Shown in pieces: positions 1 through 5,702 of a stretch of DNA of 12,438 nucleotides; position 1 is the stretch's first letter, and each line of letters starts with the position of its first letter. Source of the stretch: Baffinella frigidus (taxonomy: Eukaryota; Cryptophyceae; Cryptomonadales; Baffinellaceae); contig MU646882.1 of NCBI GenBank assembly GCA_026770585.1, positions 18,841 through 31,278 of the forward strand. Reading direction: 5' to 3'. The notes under the pieces were generated by a model. The model worked only from the letters and a program-made list of their open reading frames with translations, was not told the origin of the DNA and ran no database searches. A program made the translations under genes and the position numbers.

Positions 1-191
1 CGAAGAGATTTTGAATAACCTCTCGGTGATAAGACCTAGGACCCTACGGTAGGAAATCCGTAGGGAGATAGGGGGGTTCCTACGGATAAGGTAACGGAAA
101 GGCCGTAGGGAGATAGGGGGGGTTCTACGGATAAGGTAACGGAAAGGTGGCCCGATTTGGGCCGAAAATCCCTTCGTAGCCCGCTGTGTGG
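1..191. repeat. Family F foldback element, left-truncated by window edge
   Basis: This copy ends at CCGCTGTGTGG, the same terminus seen at both ends of the complete copy at 714-874. It contains the shared core CCTACGGTAGG and the segment GGATAAGGTAACGGAAAGG. A 45-bp stretch is tandemly doubled (58-102 and 103-147), so this copy is longer than the complete one. No coding potential is credible in it: the open frame on the minus strand is repetitive, from the doubled unit. It is probably a non-autonomous DNA transposon; its outer left terminus lies outside the window. Confidence 0.7.
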
Positions 192-233
192 ATTGCAGGG
201 TGCGACGGAACGAAACACTACAATCACGTGTTC

Positions 234-394
234 ATAGGCTAACTGACCAAACATGGGGTAGTTAGGCCTACGGAATTGCCTACGGTAGGCCGTAGGGCTC
301 CTATGACCAAAAAGTCCTGGGATTTTGGCCTACAGTAGGAGGTCCTAGGCAATGCCGTAGGCCTAACTATCCCATTTTTAGTCCATTACCCTAT
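234..394. repeat. Family A foldback element (ATAGGSTAAC termini), copy 1
   Basis: The left arm begins ATAGGCTAAC and the right arm ends GTTACCCTAT-like, with long imperfect complementarity through ATGGGGTAGTTAGGCC and the CCTACGGTAGG core. GTGTT (228-232) and GTGTG (397-401) flank it as a near-perfect 5-bp duplication, set off by one base on the left and two on the right. The same asymmetric spacing recurs in both other copies (3325-3432 and 8724-8885). It is non-coding and MITE-like. Confidence 0.75.
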
Positions 395-516
395 TAGTGT
401 GTCACTAAACGCAAATATACAATCACTTGTATAAATAAATAGATAATAATAAACGCTGATGATTCAGTGTTTAAATAATAAATAATTTAGTGTTTAAATA
501 ATAAACGGCCGGACAG
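395..516 (+). other. AT-rich stretch, possible intron tail before a HEAT-like exon
   Basis: This is one of the few AT-rich stretches in the window. GTGTTTAAATAATAAA occurs at about 469 and again at about 490. It ends in GGACAG at 516, immediately before a long open coding-like frame, which suits a 3' splice acceptor. The 5' boundary of any such intron is not visible, and family A copy 1 lies just upstream and could be part of it. Confidence 0.35.
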
Positions 517-606
517 GCGGCGCTGGCGCTGGGGGAGCTTGGCGTGAAGAGTGCGGGGAACTTCGCTGTTCTCGTCGACGCTATGCTCTGCGACCCCTCC
601 TTTGCG
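517..606 (+). CDS. HEAT-repeat-like exon (partial)
   Basis: The frame opens directly after the acceptor-like GGACAG and reads AALALGELGVKSAGNFAVLV then DAMLCDPSFAV. This resembles the HEAT/PBS-lyase type repeat, where a helix with ALGELG is followed by a second helix with LVxALxDPxxxVR. HEAT repeats form helical solenoids that bind partner proteins; no specific function can be read. The frame stays open to 779, but HEAT character is lost after about 606, where GCG/GTCTGT could be a donor, and the later part enters family F. The segment about 558-607 is partly repeated at 998-1028 with 9 bases fewer. No start codon is needed if this is an internal exon; the upstream exon is not identified. Confidence 0.5.
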
Positions 607-713
607 GTCTGTTCCCTCTCATACGTTTGCTGGGTCGGGGCACGTTTTCGCTCCGAAGTTGACGGCATTGTACCGGGAATCGAGAACATCGATTTGAGAA
701 TAGTCTGTCAACC

Positions 714-874
714 CCACACAGCGGGCTCCGAAAGGATTGTTGGCCCAAATCGGGCTACCTTTCCGTTACCTTATCTGTAGGAACCCCCCCATGTCCCTAC
801 GGGTTGCCTACCGTAGGGTCCTAGTTCTTATCGCTTAGGGGTTATTCAAAATCCCTGCGAAGTCCGCTGTGTGG
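714..874. repeat. Family F foldback element, complete copy
   Basis: The termini are inverted: CCACACAGCGGGCTCCG at the left and CGAAGTCCGCTGTGTGG at the right, about 15 of 17 positions matching. The interior carries CCGTTACCTTATCTGTAGG and the CCTACCGTAGGG core, in reverse orientation to the copies at 1-191, 1494 and 9422. I see no convincing target duplication. It is non-coding and about 161 bp long. Confidence 0.75.
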
Positions 875-902
875 CTAGTGTGGGCAACTTCGCACGGCGA
901 AG

Positions 903-975
903 TAGGTCCTAGGCAGGTCCTAGGGCCCTACGGTAGGGCGTATGAGCCTACTGGCCTACGGTAGGGCCTAAACCC
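903..975 (+). repeat. Family C element, partial, near-identical to 2703-2775
   Basis: It holds AGGTCCTAGGCAGG, CCCTACGGTAGGGCG and GGCCTAAACCCCAG and continues with CCTGCTCACCCACCCG, all shared with 2703-2795. It lacks the left terminus (CCCTTAAGTGG) present in the copies at 2661 and 5461. Because the identity extends past the element into CCTGCTCACCCACC, the two regions share a duplicated block rather than independent insertions. Confidence 0.7.
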
Positions 976-1262
976 CAGCCTGCTCACCCACCCGTGCTTG
1001 TCGACGCTCTGCGACCCTTTGCGGTGCGAGATAATCCTGAACCCGAAACCCCTAACCCCTAACCCCCAACCCCTAAACACCTGAACCCTAAACCCTAAAC
1101 CCTAAACCCTATACCCTAAACCCTAAACCCTAAACCCTAAAACCTAAACCCTAAACCCTATACCCTGGCTAGGTGCGGGACGTGGCGCGAGGTGCGGCAG
1201 GGCGGGCGCTGAGGGTGCGCACGGGCGCGGACGCGCTCGTGGCTGCCAGGACATTCCTCAAG
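976..1262 (+). CDS. HEAT-repeat-like coding block with one intron (1024-1172), copy 1
   Basis: After an AAACCCCAG acceptor-like end the frame reads PAHPPVLVDALRPFA, is interrupted by a telomere-like tract, and resumes in the same frame as VRDVARGAAGRALRVRTGAD then ALVAARTFLK. Joining at GCG/GTG gives DALRPFAVRDVA, which matches the second helix of a HEAT repeat and parallels the exon at 517-606. Strong Ala/Arg/Leu helix character and a frame that needs exactly this intron removed support coding. The downstream end is uncertain: CTCAAG/GTGTCG at about 1262 could be a donor, although the frame stays open to 1382. The same block recurs in part at 1387-1493 and 1661-1716. No partner or pathway can be inferred. 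Confidence 0.45.
1024..1172 (+). other. Candidate GT-AG intron made of CCCTAAA-type repeats
   Basis: It starts GTGCGAGATAATCC, runs through degenerate and then perfect CCCTAAA heptamers (about 1036-1166), and ends CCCTGGCTAG. The first bases GTGCGAGA are nearly repeated at the start of the next exon, GTGCGGGA (1173-1180). That is the pattern expected if the tract was inserted with a short target duplication and then spliced. Removal preserves frame and HEAT similarity. Confidence 0.5.
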
Positions 1263-1382
1263 GTGTCGGGGGGTTACGGTCGATGGTCTAGGGTTTACGA
1301 CGGGATTCTTGGTTGGATATCAACCAGGAATCGGTTAGGATCTCCCTGGAACGAGCCTATGTCCGTACGGTATTGCCTACCG

Positions 1383-1493
1383 TAGAGATGTGGTGCGTGG
1401 TGCGGCAAGGCGGGCGGTTAAGGTTTAGGGTTCAGGCAGGGCGGGCGCTGAGGGTGCGCACGGGCGCCGACGCGCTTCTCGCCGCCAGGACCC
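1383..1493 (+). pseudogene. HEAT-like exon block, copy 2, with 31-nt insert
   Basis: It encodes a RDVVRGA segment and then AGRALRVRTGADALLAAR, closely matching copy 1. Relative to copy 1 it is interrupted at 1405-1435 by a 31-nt segment starting GCAAGG and ending TTCAG that contains TTTAGGG. GGCAAGGCGGGCG and GGCAGGGCGGGCG flank it, so it looks like a minimal GC-AG intron. The copy is cut at about 1493 by a family F fragment. It could be a functional tandem exon or a decaying duplicate; the cut favours the latter. Confidence 0.4.
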
Positions 1494-1560
1494 CTAAGCG
1501 ATAAGACCTAGGACCCTACGGTAGGCAACCCATAGGGACAAGGTTGCCCCCCCCCCTCCC
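1493..1560 (+). repeat. Family F fragment
   Basis: CCCCTAAGCGATAAGACCTAGG, written here as two overlapping pieces CCCCTAAGCGATAAG and AAGACCTAGG, is followed by ACCCTACGGTAGGCAACCC and a run of C. It matches the internal half of the copy at 714-874 in opposite orientation. The other half is missing, and it ends in a C-rich run and a CCGTCCGT repeat. Confidence 0.65.
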
Positions 1561-1660
1561 GTCCGTCCGTGAGTCCTCGCACCCATGTGAGGACGTTGGG
1601 AGTGTGTTCCCCTACCATGAGCCCAGGCCCCCAACCACCAATTTCTGAGCCCGGAACCCA

Positions 1661-1716
1661 CGAGCGCTGACGCGCTCCTGGCTGCCAGGACCGTCCTCAA
1701 GGTTCCGCGCCCTCAA
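1661..1716 (+). pseudogene. HEAT-like exon block, copy 3 (fragment)
   Basis: The frame reads SADALLAARTVLKVPRPQ, matching ADALVAARTFLKV of copy 1. Only the C-terminal third is present. Upstream bases (1570-1660) do not match the other copies and show nothing I recognise. The frame closes soon after 1716. Confidence 0.4.
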
Positions 1717-1760
1717 AATATCGGCCATCAACATGTCTTTGTACCGCGCGATTGTTAATT

Positions 1761-1817
1761 AGTACCACGAAAATAAACGGCCCGATCTCGTCAGTACCAC
1801 GAAAATAAACGGACCGA
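1761..1817 (+). repeat. Two-copy tandem repeat, period 32
   Basis: AGTACCACGAAAATAAACGG occurs at 1761 and again at 1793, each followed by a CCGA-like end. The related string CCACGAAA is also inside the foldback at 3140-3281 and near 9701. Confidence 0.7.
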
Positions 1818-1835
1818 CCCGCAAACCCCCACCAG

Positions 1836-2254
1836 GAGCCGGGCCTCGCGCCCTGGGCAGTCGCGCCCCTCGCCTCCTTTCTCGTCGGCGACCCTTCACC
1901 CGCCTCAACCGACGCGAGCCCTTTGAGCCCTTCGTCTCCAACCCGAGGCGGGCCCGTCCACCCGGGTACACTCCCCCAGCAGAGGCTCCACCGGCAAGGG
2001 CTTTTTTTTCAGGACTGCAGGACTGGTCAAATAGTCCTCAAGGTCAAATAGTCCTCACGGTCTGCCTTGTTTCAGTCCTGGGGACTTTTTCAGTCCTGCT
2101 GGACTTTTTGACGAATAGTCCTCACGTGCTGCTGAGTTCCTGCTGCCCTGCAGGCGGTGCCAATGGCTCCAATGCCGCCTCGGGAAGGGGCCCGCCTCAG
2201 GGCCAACAGAAGACGATCCGCGCCGTGTGGCGCGCGCTCGACGAGGCCGCTCAG
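1836..2254 (+). CDS. Two candidate exons of an unrecognised low-complexity protein
   Basis: Exon 1 (1836-1998) follows CACCAG and reads a Pro/Ser/Ala-rich stretch including PLASFLVGDPSPASTD and GGPVHPGTLPQQRLHRQ. Exon 2 (2154-2254) follows the pyrimidine-rich acceptor TGCTGCCCTGCAG, reads GGANGSNAASGRG, then QQKTIRAVWRALDEAAQ, and ends at a canonical CAG/GTTGTGAG donor. Joining 1998 to 2154 keeps frame exactly (GGC across the junction), but the intron then begins GG, which is unusual, so the junction is weak. A competing frame is also open in exon 1. I do not recognise the family; exon 2 is the better supported half because of its amphipathic end and good splice sites. Confidence 0.3.
1999..2153 (+). 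other. Intron-like segment with repeated AGTCCT/AGGACT motifs
   Basis: AGTCCT and its complement AGGACT recur many times (for example GGACTGCAGGACTGG, GTCAAATAGTCCTCA twice and TTTCAGTCCTG twice), giving multiple small foldbacks. It ends in a pyrimidine-rich TGCAG. The donor side is unclear (GGCTTTT). Confidence 0.4.
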
Positions 2255-2400
2255 GTTGTGAGCCTTAGTCTCAGTCTCTCAGAGGTTGCGAGCCTTGGTC
2301 TCAGTCTATTTCGGCTCACCATTTCGGTGAGCCGAATAGGAATAGCCTCTCTCCCCCTGCCACGGGCCGCTGAAACGAGGCCGCTCAGGTTGTGAGCCTT
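2241..2400 (+). repeat. 26-bp direct repeat bracketing a hairpin-bearing insert
   Basis: ACGAGGCCGCTCAGGTTGTG and the following AGCCTT occur at 2241-2266 and 2375-2400. Between them is CTATTTCGGCTCACC paired with GGTGAGCCGAATAG (2307-2342), a near-perfect hairpin. The first copy contains the end of a candidate exon and its GT donor, so the repeat duplicates an exon-intron border. GTTGTGAGCC appears twice more at about 2519 and 2546. Confidence 0.65.
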
Positions 2401-2424
2401 GCCACTCGAGAATGCTTGAGGACC

Positions 2425-2517
2425 CTATTTATATGTGGGGTTGTAAATATCTGTACCAGGATACGGTGTTCCAACCTCGTGACTGGCCAATATATGGCTA
2501 GTTACGTGACCAATCCA
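2425..2517. repeat. Element with internal palindrome (family J), copy 1
   Basis: It begins near ATATGTGGGGTTGTAAAT and TGTACCAG and ends in the hairpin GTGACTGGCCAATATATGG paired with CTAGTTACGTGAC. A related segment with the same order (AAATGTGGGGTTGTTAAAT, GTACCAG, then a GTCACGT palindrome) lies at 10337-10419. Borders are approximate. Confidence 0.5.
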
Positions 2518-2660
2518 CGTTGTGAGCCTCTGCCTGAGTTGCACAGGTTGTGAGCCTATTTTTTCGTCTATTTGCGCAAATCACCATTTCGGTGGGCCCG
2601 GGGCACTCTCCGACTTTGCAAAGTTGACTGATTTGTTCCAGCTAGGCCAAGCTCCTCAAC

Positions 2661-2775
2661 CCTATCCCTTAAGTGGCCAGGCAGTCAAATTTGACGGCCA
2701 TGAGGTCCTAGGCAGGTCCTAGGGCCCTACGGTAGGGCGTATGAGCCTACTGGCCTACGGTAGGGCCTAAACCCC
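2661..2775 (+). repeat. Family C element, copy with left terminus
   Basis: It starts CCCTATCCCTTAAGTGGCCAG and continues through CAAATTTGACGG, AGGTCCTAGGCAGG and the CCTACGGTAGGG core. The complete copy at 5461-5565 has CCCTTAAGTG at the left and CACTTAAGGG at the right; here the right terminus is missing and the sequence runs into TAAACCCCAG. The reverse-orientation copy is at 6733-6825. Confidence 0.65.
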
Positions 2776-2814
2776 AGCCTGCTCACCCACCCGCCTCCCG
2801 TCACGCCACCCACC

Positions 2815-2880
2815 TCCCAGCTCTGTCTCGCTCGGGTTGACGGACTATTCTCAAGTTGACATGCTGGCTTGGCGGTACGA
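2815..2880 (+). repeat. Family G-related segment
   Basis: CAGCTCTGTCTCGCTCGGGTTGACGGACTATTCTC, cited here only by its start CAGCTCTGTCTCGCTCGG, then CAAGTTGACATGC, parallels 9373-9421 and the left end of the complete family G element at 11633. It suggests a decayed family G copy. The following 2880-2960 shows nothing I can name. Confidence 0.45.
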
Positions 2881-2969
2881 ATCCGTCAACTTTGGAGCGG
2901 GAAAGATCACGGGCTCGCCAAATCCGGCTGCTGTCTAGTGTCCACAGTGCCCGTGGGAGCGTTGACAGT

Positions 2970-3031
2970 CAAATGGAGCAATTTCTCACTCTCTTTTGGC
3001 GGTTTCAGAATGGAGCGATTTCTCACTCTCT
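2970..3031 (+). repeat. Two-copy direct repeat, period 38
   Basis: AATGGAGCAATTTCTCACTC at about 2971 and AATGGAGCGATTTCTCACTC at about 3009 differ by one base. The second runs straight into the family H segment. Confidence 0.65.
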
Positions 3032-3103
3032 GCAGATCCTTTCCACGGAAGGGCGTGTCGTTGGACTATGTTAGGAGCATTTAAAACCCAAAGGACCTAA
3101 AGG
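3030..3103 (+). repeat. Family H segment, copy 1
   Basis: CTGCAGATCCTTTCCACGG, AGGGCGTGTCGTTGG, CTATGTTAGGAGC and AAAGGACCTAAAGGA match 10208-10284 closely and 6275-6345 more loosely. One frame reads RKGVSLAYVG-like in two copies, but frames differ between copies and no ORF is conserved, so I treat it as a dispersed repeat. Confidence 0.6.
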
Positions 3104-3113
3104 ATCTTTTGGC

Positions 3114-3315
3114 GGCAGGCGCGCGCCTCTCTCCTAGGGTCATCTCCACAAAAGTATCAATTAATTGCTTTTGGTGCCACGAAATTTACTACAAAAACGC
3201 TTTACTATTACTTTTATGAGCAAATCGAGTAGTAATTTTCGTTGCCAAAAACAATTAATTAATACTTGTATTGGAGATTATGGGGGGTCCATGTCCCTCG
3301 GGGGCGCCTCGGCGC
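3114..3315. repeat. Duplicated block interrupted by foldback K
   Basis: GCAGGCGCGCGCCTCTCTCC, then TAGGG, then GGTCCATGTCCCTCGGGGGC together match 3741-3801, where they are contiguous. Here they are separated by 142 bp (3140-3281). The duplicate provides the empty site for that insertion. Confidence 0.7.
3140..3281. repeat. Foldback element K (MITE-like), insertion shown by an empty site
   Basis: The two halves are almost fully complementary: ATCTCCACAAAAGTATCAAT at the left against the complement of ATTAATACTTGTATTGGAGAT (cited to 20 bases: TTAATACTTGTATTGGAGAT) at the right, continuing through AATTAATTG and CCACGAAATTTACTAC. GGG borders both sides within a G run (three G before, six after; six in the uninterrupted copy at 3763-3768), so the target duplication is about 3 bp but ambiguous. 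The element is AT-rich in a GC-rich neighbourhood. Confidence 0.8.
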
Positions 3316-3324
3316 GTCAACTTC

Positions 3325-3432
3325 ATAGGCTAACGTCCTGAAAATGGGGTAGTTAGGCCTACGGCATTGCCTAGGACCTCCTACCGTAGGCCGAGGGATC
3401 CTAACTACCCCATTTTCAGGCCGTTACCCTAT
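3325..3432. repeat. Family A foldback element, copy 2 (short form)
   Basis: The left arm is ATAGGCTAACGTCCTGAAAA and the right arm ends TTTTCAGGCCGTTACCCTAT. AACTT at 3319-3323 and at 3435-3439 flanks it exactly, with one spacer base on the left and TA on the right. The inner arm present in the longer copies is deleted. Confidence 0.85.
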
Positions 3433-3829
3433 TAAACTTGAGAATAGTCGAATGTATCCATGGGGGCTCACTCTCGCTCCTCCACGCGACTTTGTTGAAA
3501 ATTCTTTTTTTGCGTCCATCTAGTGTGAAGGGTTGTGTTTTGGGGACGTGATCGGTACAAATTCTAGGACGCGACAGTAGTGTTGGAGACAGTGGGAGAC
3601 GACAAAGTCGCGCGCCTCTCCCCCAGGGGGCTCCATGCGTTGCAGGAAGAGTGTTCCCGCAACGGGCAAAAGCGTTGGCCAATCTCGGGCTGCGAACAAG
3701 AGTGTTGACGCATCTCTGTCTCACTCACTCTCGATCCTCCGCAGGCGCGCGCCTCTCTCCTAGGGGGGTCGATGTCTCTCGGGGGCGCCTCAGCGCTCAT
3801 CACCGGCGGGGGGGGCGTGCCGGGGGTTG
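3433..3829. other. Mixed unassigned region
   Basis: It holds a weak foldback (CACGCGACTTTGTT at about 3483 against GACAAAGTCGCG at about 3601) and the uninterrupted copy of the block at 3741-3801. Open frames on both strands have no recognisable domain or motif. I see no supported gene. Confidence 0.4.
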
Positions 3830-4049
3830 ACCCTAAACCCCAAACACTAAACACTAAACACTAAACACTTAACACTAAACCCTGCACCTCAAAACCTGAA
3901 CCCGAAACCCTAAGATCTACACCCTAAACCCTAAAATCTACACCCTAAACCCTAAAATCTACACCCTAAACCCCAAACCCTAAACCCTAAACCCTAAACC
4001 CTAAACCCTAAACCCTAAACCCTAAACCCTAAACCCTAAACCCCAAACC
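3830..4049 (+). repeat. Interstitial telomere-like heptamer tract
   Basis: It starts with CTAAACA heptamers, passes through CCCTAAA with ATCTACA interruptions, and then has an almost perfect CCCTAAA run (about 3965-4045). It ends AAACCAG/GGAG, an acceptor-like border as in the introns of the gene at the right edge. Confidence 0.9.
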
Positions 4050-4090
4050 AGGGAGCGCCGGGGGGTGCGCAGATTGTAGCGGAGGCTGGT

Positions 4091-4353
4091 AAACCCAAAA
4101 CCCAAAAACCAAACACCAAACACCAAACACCAAACACCAAACACCAAACACCAATCCTAAACCCTAAACCCTAAACCCTGAACCCTAAACCCTAAACCCA
4201 AAACCCAAAACCCAAAACCCAAAACGCCAAACACCAAAAACCCAAACACCAAACACCAAACACCAAACACCAAAACACCAAACCTAAATCCTAAATCCTA
4301 AACCCTGAACCCTGAACCCTGAACCCTGAACCCTAAATCCTAAACCTGAAGCA
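4091..4353 (+). repeat. Heptamer tract with CACCAAA, CCCTAAA and CCCTGAA blocks
   Basis: Period 7 is kept almost throughout while the unit changes in blocks: ACCAAAC units (about 4110-4153), CCCTAAA (4157-4198), CCCAAAA (about 4198-4222), ACCAAAC again (about 4225-4283), then CCCTGAA (about 4300-4335). It ends CCTGAAGCAG before a G-rich module, again acceptor-like. The 41 bp before it (4050-4090) is G-rich exon-like sequence ending in CTGGTAAACC. Confidence 0.9.
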
Positions 4354-4430
4354 GGGGGGGTGCGGGTGATGGCAGCAGGGGGTGCACAATTGCCTAATCG
4401 CCCGCGTCCGAAGATGCCAGGTCAAGCGCA
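4354..4430 (+). repeat. G-rich module, copy 1 of a 75-bp dispersed duplicate
   Basis: GGGGTGCGGGTGATGGC, then GGGGGTGC, CAATTGCCTAATCGCCCGCG and GATGCCAG recur at 4735-4808 with a few substitutions. Both copies begin right after an AG (GAAGCAG here, ACTAG there). They could be exon remnants; no frame gives a recognisable protein. Confidence 0.75.
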
Positions 4431-4433
4431 TAA

Positions 4434-4598
4434 GTTCATCTCGAAAGATACCTGAATCAGTAGATAACTGAATCAGTTTCCTAATTAGAGCTACCGATTT
4501 ACTTAGGAGGCCTAATTAAATTTGCTATGCCCTAACCAATTTCTCCTATTCAACCCCCTTTTCGAAAGGAACTGATTCAGTTATCTTCCGAGATGAAC
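4434..4598. repeat. Foldback element with GTTCATCTCG termini
   Basis: GTTCATCTCGAAAGATACCT at the left is matched by the complement of AGTTATCTTCCGAGATGAAC at the right; CTGAATCAG continues the pairing. The left arm has a second GATAACTGAATCAGTTTCCT, so the arm is partly doubled. Length is about 165 bp. No clear target duplication is seen, and it sits between the two copies of the G-rich module. Confidence 0.75.
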
Positions 4599-4643
4599 GT
4601 TGTCCGCCCACTTACAAACCGTCCACAAACAAAAAGGGTCGCC

Positions 4644-4714
4644 TTAGTACTGGCGCGTCCCGGGTTAGTACGGGCGCGTCCTGACGGAACAGAAAAGTTA
4701 GTACTGGCGCGTCC
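4644..4714 (+). repeat. Three copies of TTAGTACTGGCGCGTCC
   Basis: Copies lie at 4644, 4665 (one base changed) and 4698. The spacing is irregular (21 and 33 bases), so this is not a CRISPR array. It resembles the AGTACCACG repeats at 1761 only loosely. Confidence 0.7.
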
Positions 4715-4734
4715 TGAAGGGACACTCAGAACTA

Positions 4735-4810
4735 GGGGGGGTGCGGGTGATGGCGGCGGGGGGTGCGCAATTGCCTAATCGCCCGCGCCCGACGATGCCA
4801 GTTTGAGCGA
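4735..4810 (+). repeat. G-rich module, copy 2
   Basis: It is near-identical to 4354-4430 and diverges after GAGCG, where copy 1 leads to a foldback and this copy leads straight into CCCGAAA repeats. Confidence 0.75.
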
Positions 4811-4937
4811 CCGAAACCCGAAACCCGAAACCCGAAACCCGAAACCCGAAACCCGAACGACCGAAACCCGAAACCCGAAACCCGAAACCCGAAACCCGAA
4901 ACCCGAAACCCGAAACCCGAAACCCGAAACTCGAAAG
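4811..4937 (+). repeat. CCCGAAA heptamer array
   Basis: It consists of nearly pure CCCGAAA units in two blocks split by a second CGACCGAAAC at about 4857. It is a one-base variant of CCCTAAA, homogeneous over more than 15 units, which points to local array expansion rather than scattered decay. The same unit forms part of the intron at 11440-11516. Confidence 0.9.
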
Positions 4938-4994
4938 TCGGCCCTCGCCCTTGGACAGGGGCGTGGGGGTGATCAGCGTGGTGGGCGAAGCCCG

Positions 4995-5131
4995 AAACCC
5001 CAAAACCCAGACCCCAAAGCCCAAAAAAACAAAAAACAAAAAACAAAAACAAAAAACAAAAACCAAACACCAAACACCAAACACCAAACACCAAACACCA
5101 AACACCAAACACCAAACACCAAACACCAAAC
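4995..5131 (+). repeat. CAAAAA-rich and CACCAAA heptamer array
   Basis: CCCCAAAACCCAG and then (CAAAAA)-type units (about 5020-5062) pass into regular ACCAAAC heptamers (about 5062-5131). Long open frames on both strands here are artefacts of a period-7 repeat that lacks stops. G-rich sequence at 4938-4994 separates it from the CCCGAAA array. Confidence 0.9.
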
Positions 5132-5201
5132 GCGCGGCGACAGTGGCGTGCTGGTGAAGCGTCAACCCGAAGCCATAAACCATACACCCTAAGCCCTAGA
5201 C

Positions 5202-5361
5202 CCTTGCTCGGATAGCGAGGGGGCAAATGGATCGGGTATTTATTGGATTCAGTGCCCATATGGGCACTGAATCTCCCACAAGTTGGACACGAGTGGTACC
5301 ATTTTTTGAATTCGTGCCCGAAGAAAAAACATCCGTTTGCCCCCTCGCTATCCGACCAAGG
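5202..5361. repeat. Foldback element with CCTTG termini and central palindrome
   Basis: The left arm CCTTGCTCGGATAGCGAGGG and right arm CCCTCGCTATCCGACCAAGG pair over about 31 bp with two mismatches, extending to GGCAAATGGAT against ATCCGTTTGCC. In the middle is a perfect 28-bp palindrome whose half is GATTCAGTGCCCAT (5247-5274). No clear target duplication is visible. Confidence 0.8.
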
Positions 5362-5460
5362 ATGCAACAGGGGCGTGGGTGGGGGGTGGACAGCGTGGTG
5401 AGCGAGGCCCGAACGCACCTCACTCTTGGACAAGGGCGTGGGGGGGTGAAGCGTAAACCC

Positions 5461-5565
5461 TATCCCTTAAGTGGTGAGGCGGTCAAAATTGACCGGCAAG
5501 AGGTCATAGGCAGGTCCTCGGGCCCTACCGTAGGGTGTATGAGCCTACTGGTCACTTAAGGGATG
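5461..5565 (+). repeat. Family C foldback element, complete copy
   Basis: The left end TATCCCTTAAGTGGTGAGG and right end CCTACTGGTCACTTAAGGGATG are inverted around ATCCCTTAAGTG (right end cited as GGTCACTTAAGGGATG). The interior has GGTCAAAATTGACC, a 14-bp palindrome, and a CCTACCGTAGGG core. CCCTA sits on both sides (5458-5462 and 5567-5571), but this is also the local heptamer motif, so the target duplication is uncertain. Confidence 0.75.
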
Positions 5566-5590
5566 CCCTAAACCCGACACTCTTTGGCAG

Positions 5591-5679
5591 GTGCGTGGGG
5601 GGTGAACTCAGTGGTGAGCGAGGCGTCGCTGCTGCTCCGGGCGCTCCACCTCCAGAACCTCTCCTACCCTGACGTCAAG
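5591..5679 (+). CDS. Candidate exon, unrecognised helical protein
   Basis: It follows CTCTTTGGCAG, a good acceptor. The frame starting at 5593 reads AWGVNSVVSEASLLLRALHL then QNLSYPDVK before a stop at 5689. The leucine-rich amphipathic stretch is protein-like, but I do not recognise a family. CTACCCTGACG occurs at 5664-5674 and again at 5692-5702, so the exon end is duplicated over 28 bp. If the intervening bases are skipped, the frame could continue as DAAKLQWGEAKHR. The 5' part resembles G-rich modules at about 4952, 5369 and 5430, which may be decayed copies of the same exon. Confidence 0.35.
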
Positions 5680-5702
5680 CCTCGATCGTGACTACCCTGA
5701 CG

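Noticed and set aside
1036-1166. Chromosome end or true telomere
   Set aside because: Tracts are internal, short, flanked by sequence on both sides, repeated at many positions and in two orientations.
3030-3103. Family H as a conserved small protein (RKGVSLAYVG)
   Set aside because: The frame is not kept among the three copies and no start or stop is shared, so a dispersed repeat is the simpler reading.
4644-4714. Possible CRISPR-like array
   Set aside because: There are three short repeats with irregular spacing of a few bases, in a clearly eukaryotic context.
4698-5433. Long open frames on both strands across the heptamer arrays
   Set aside because: A period-7 repeat without stops gives long open frames of low-complexity peptide (FRVSGFG- or ETRNPKP-like) in any direction; no domain or codon signal supports them.
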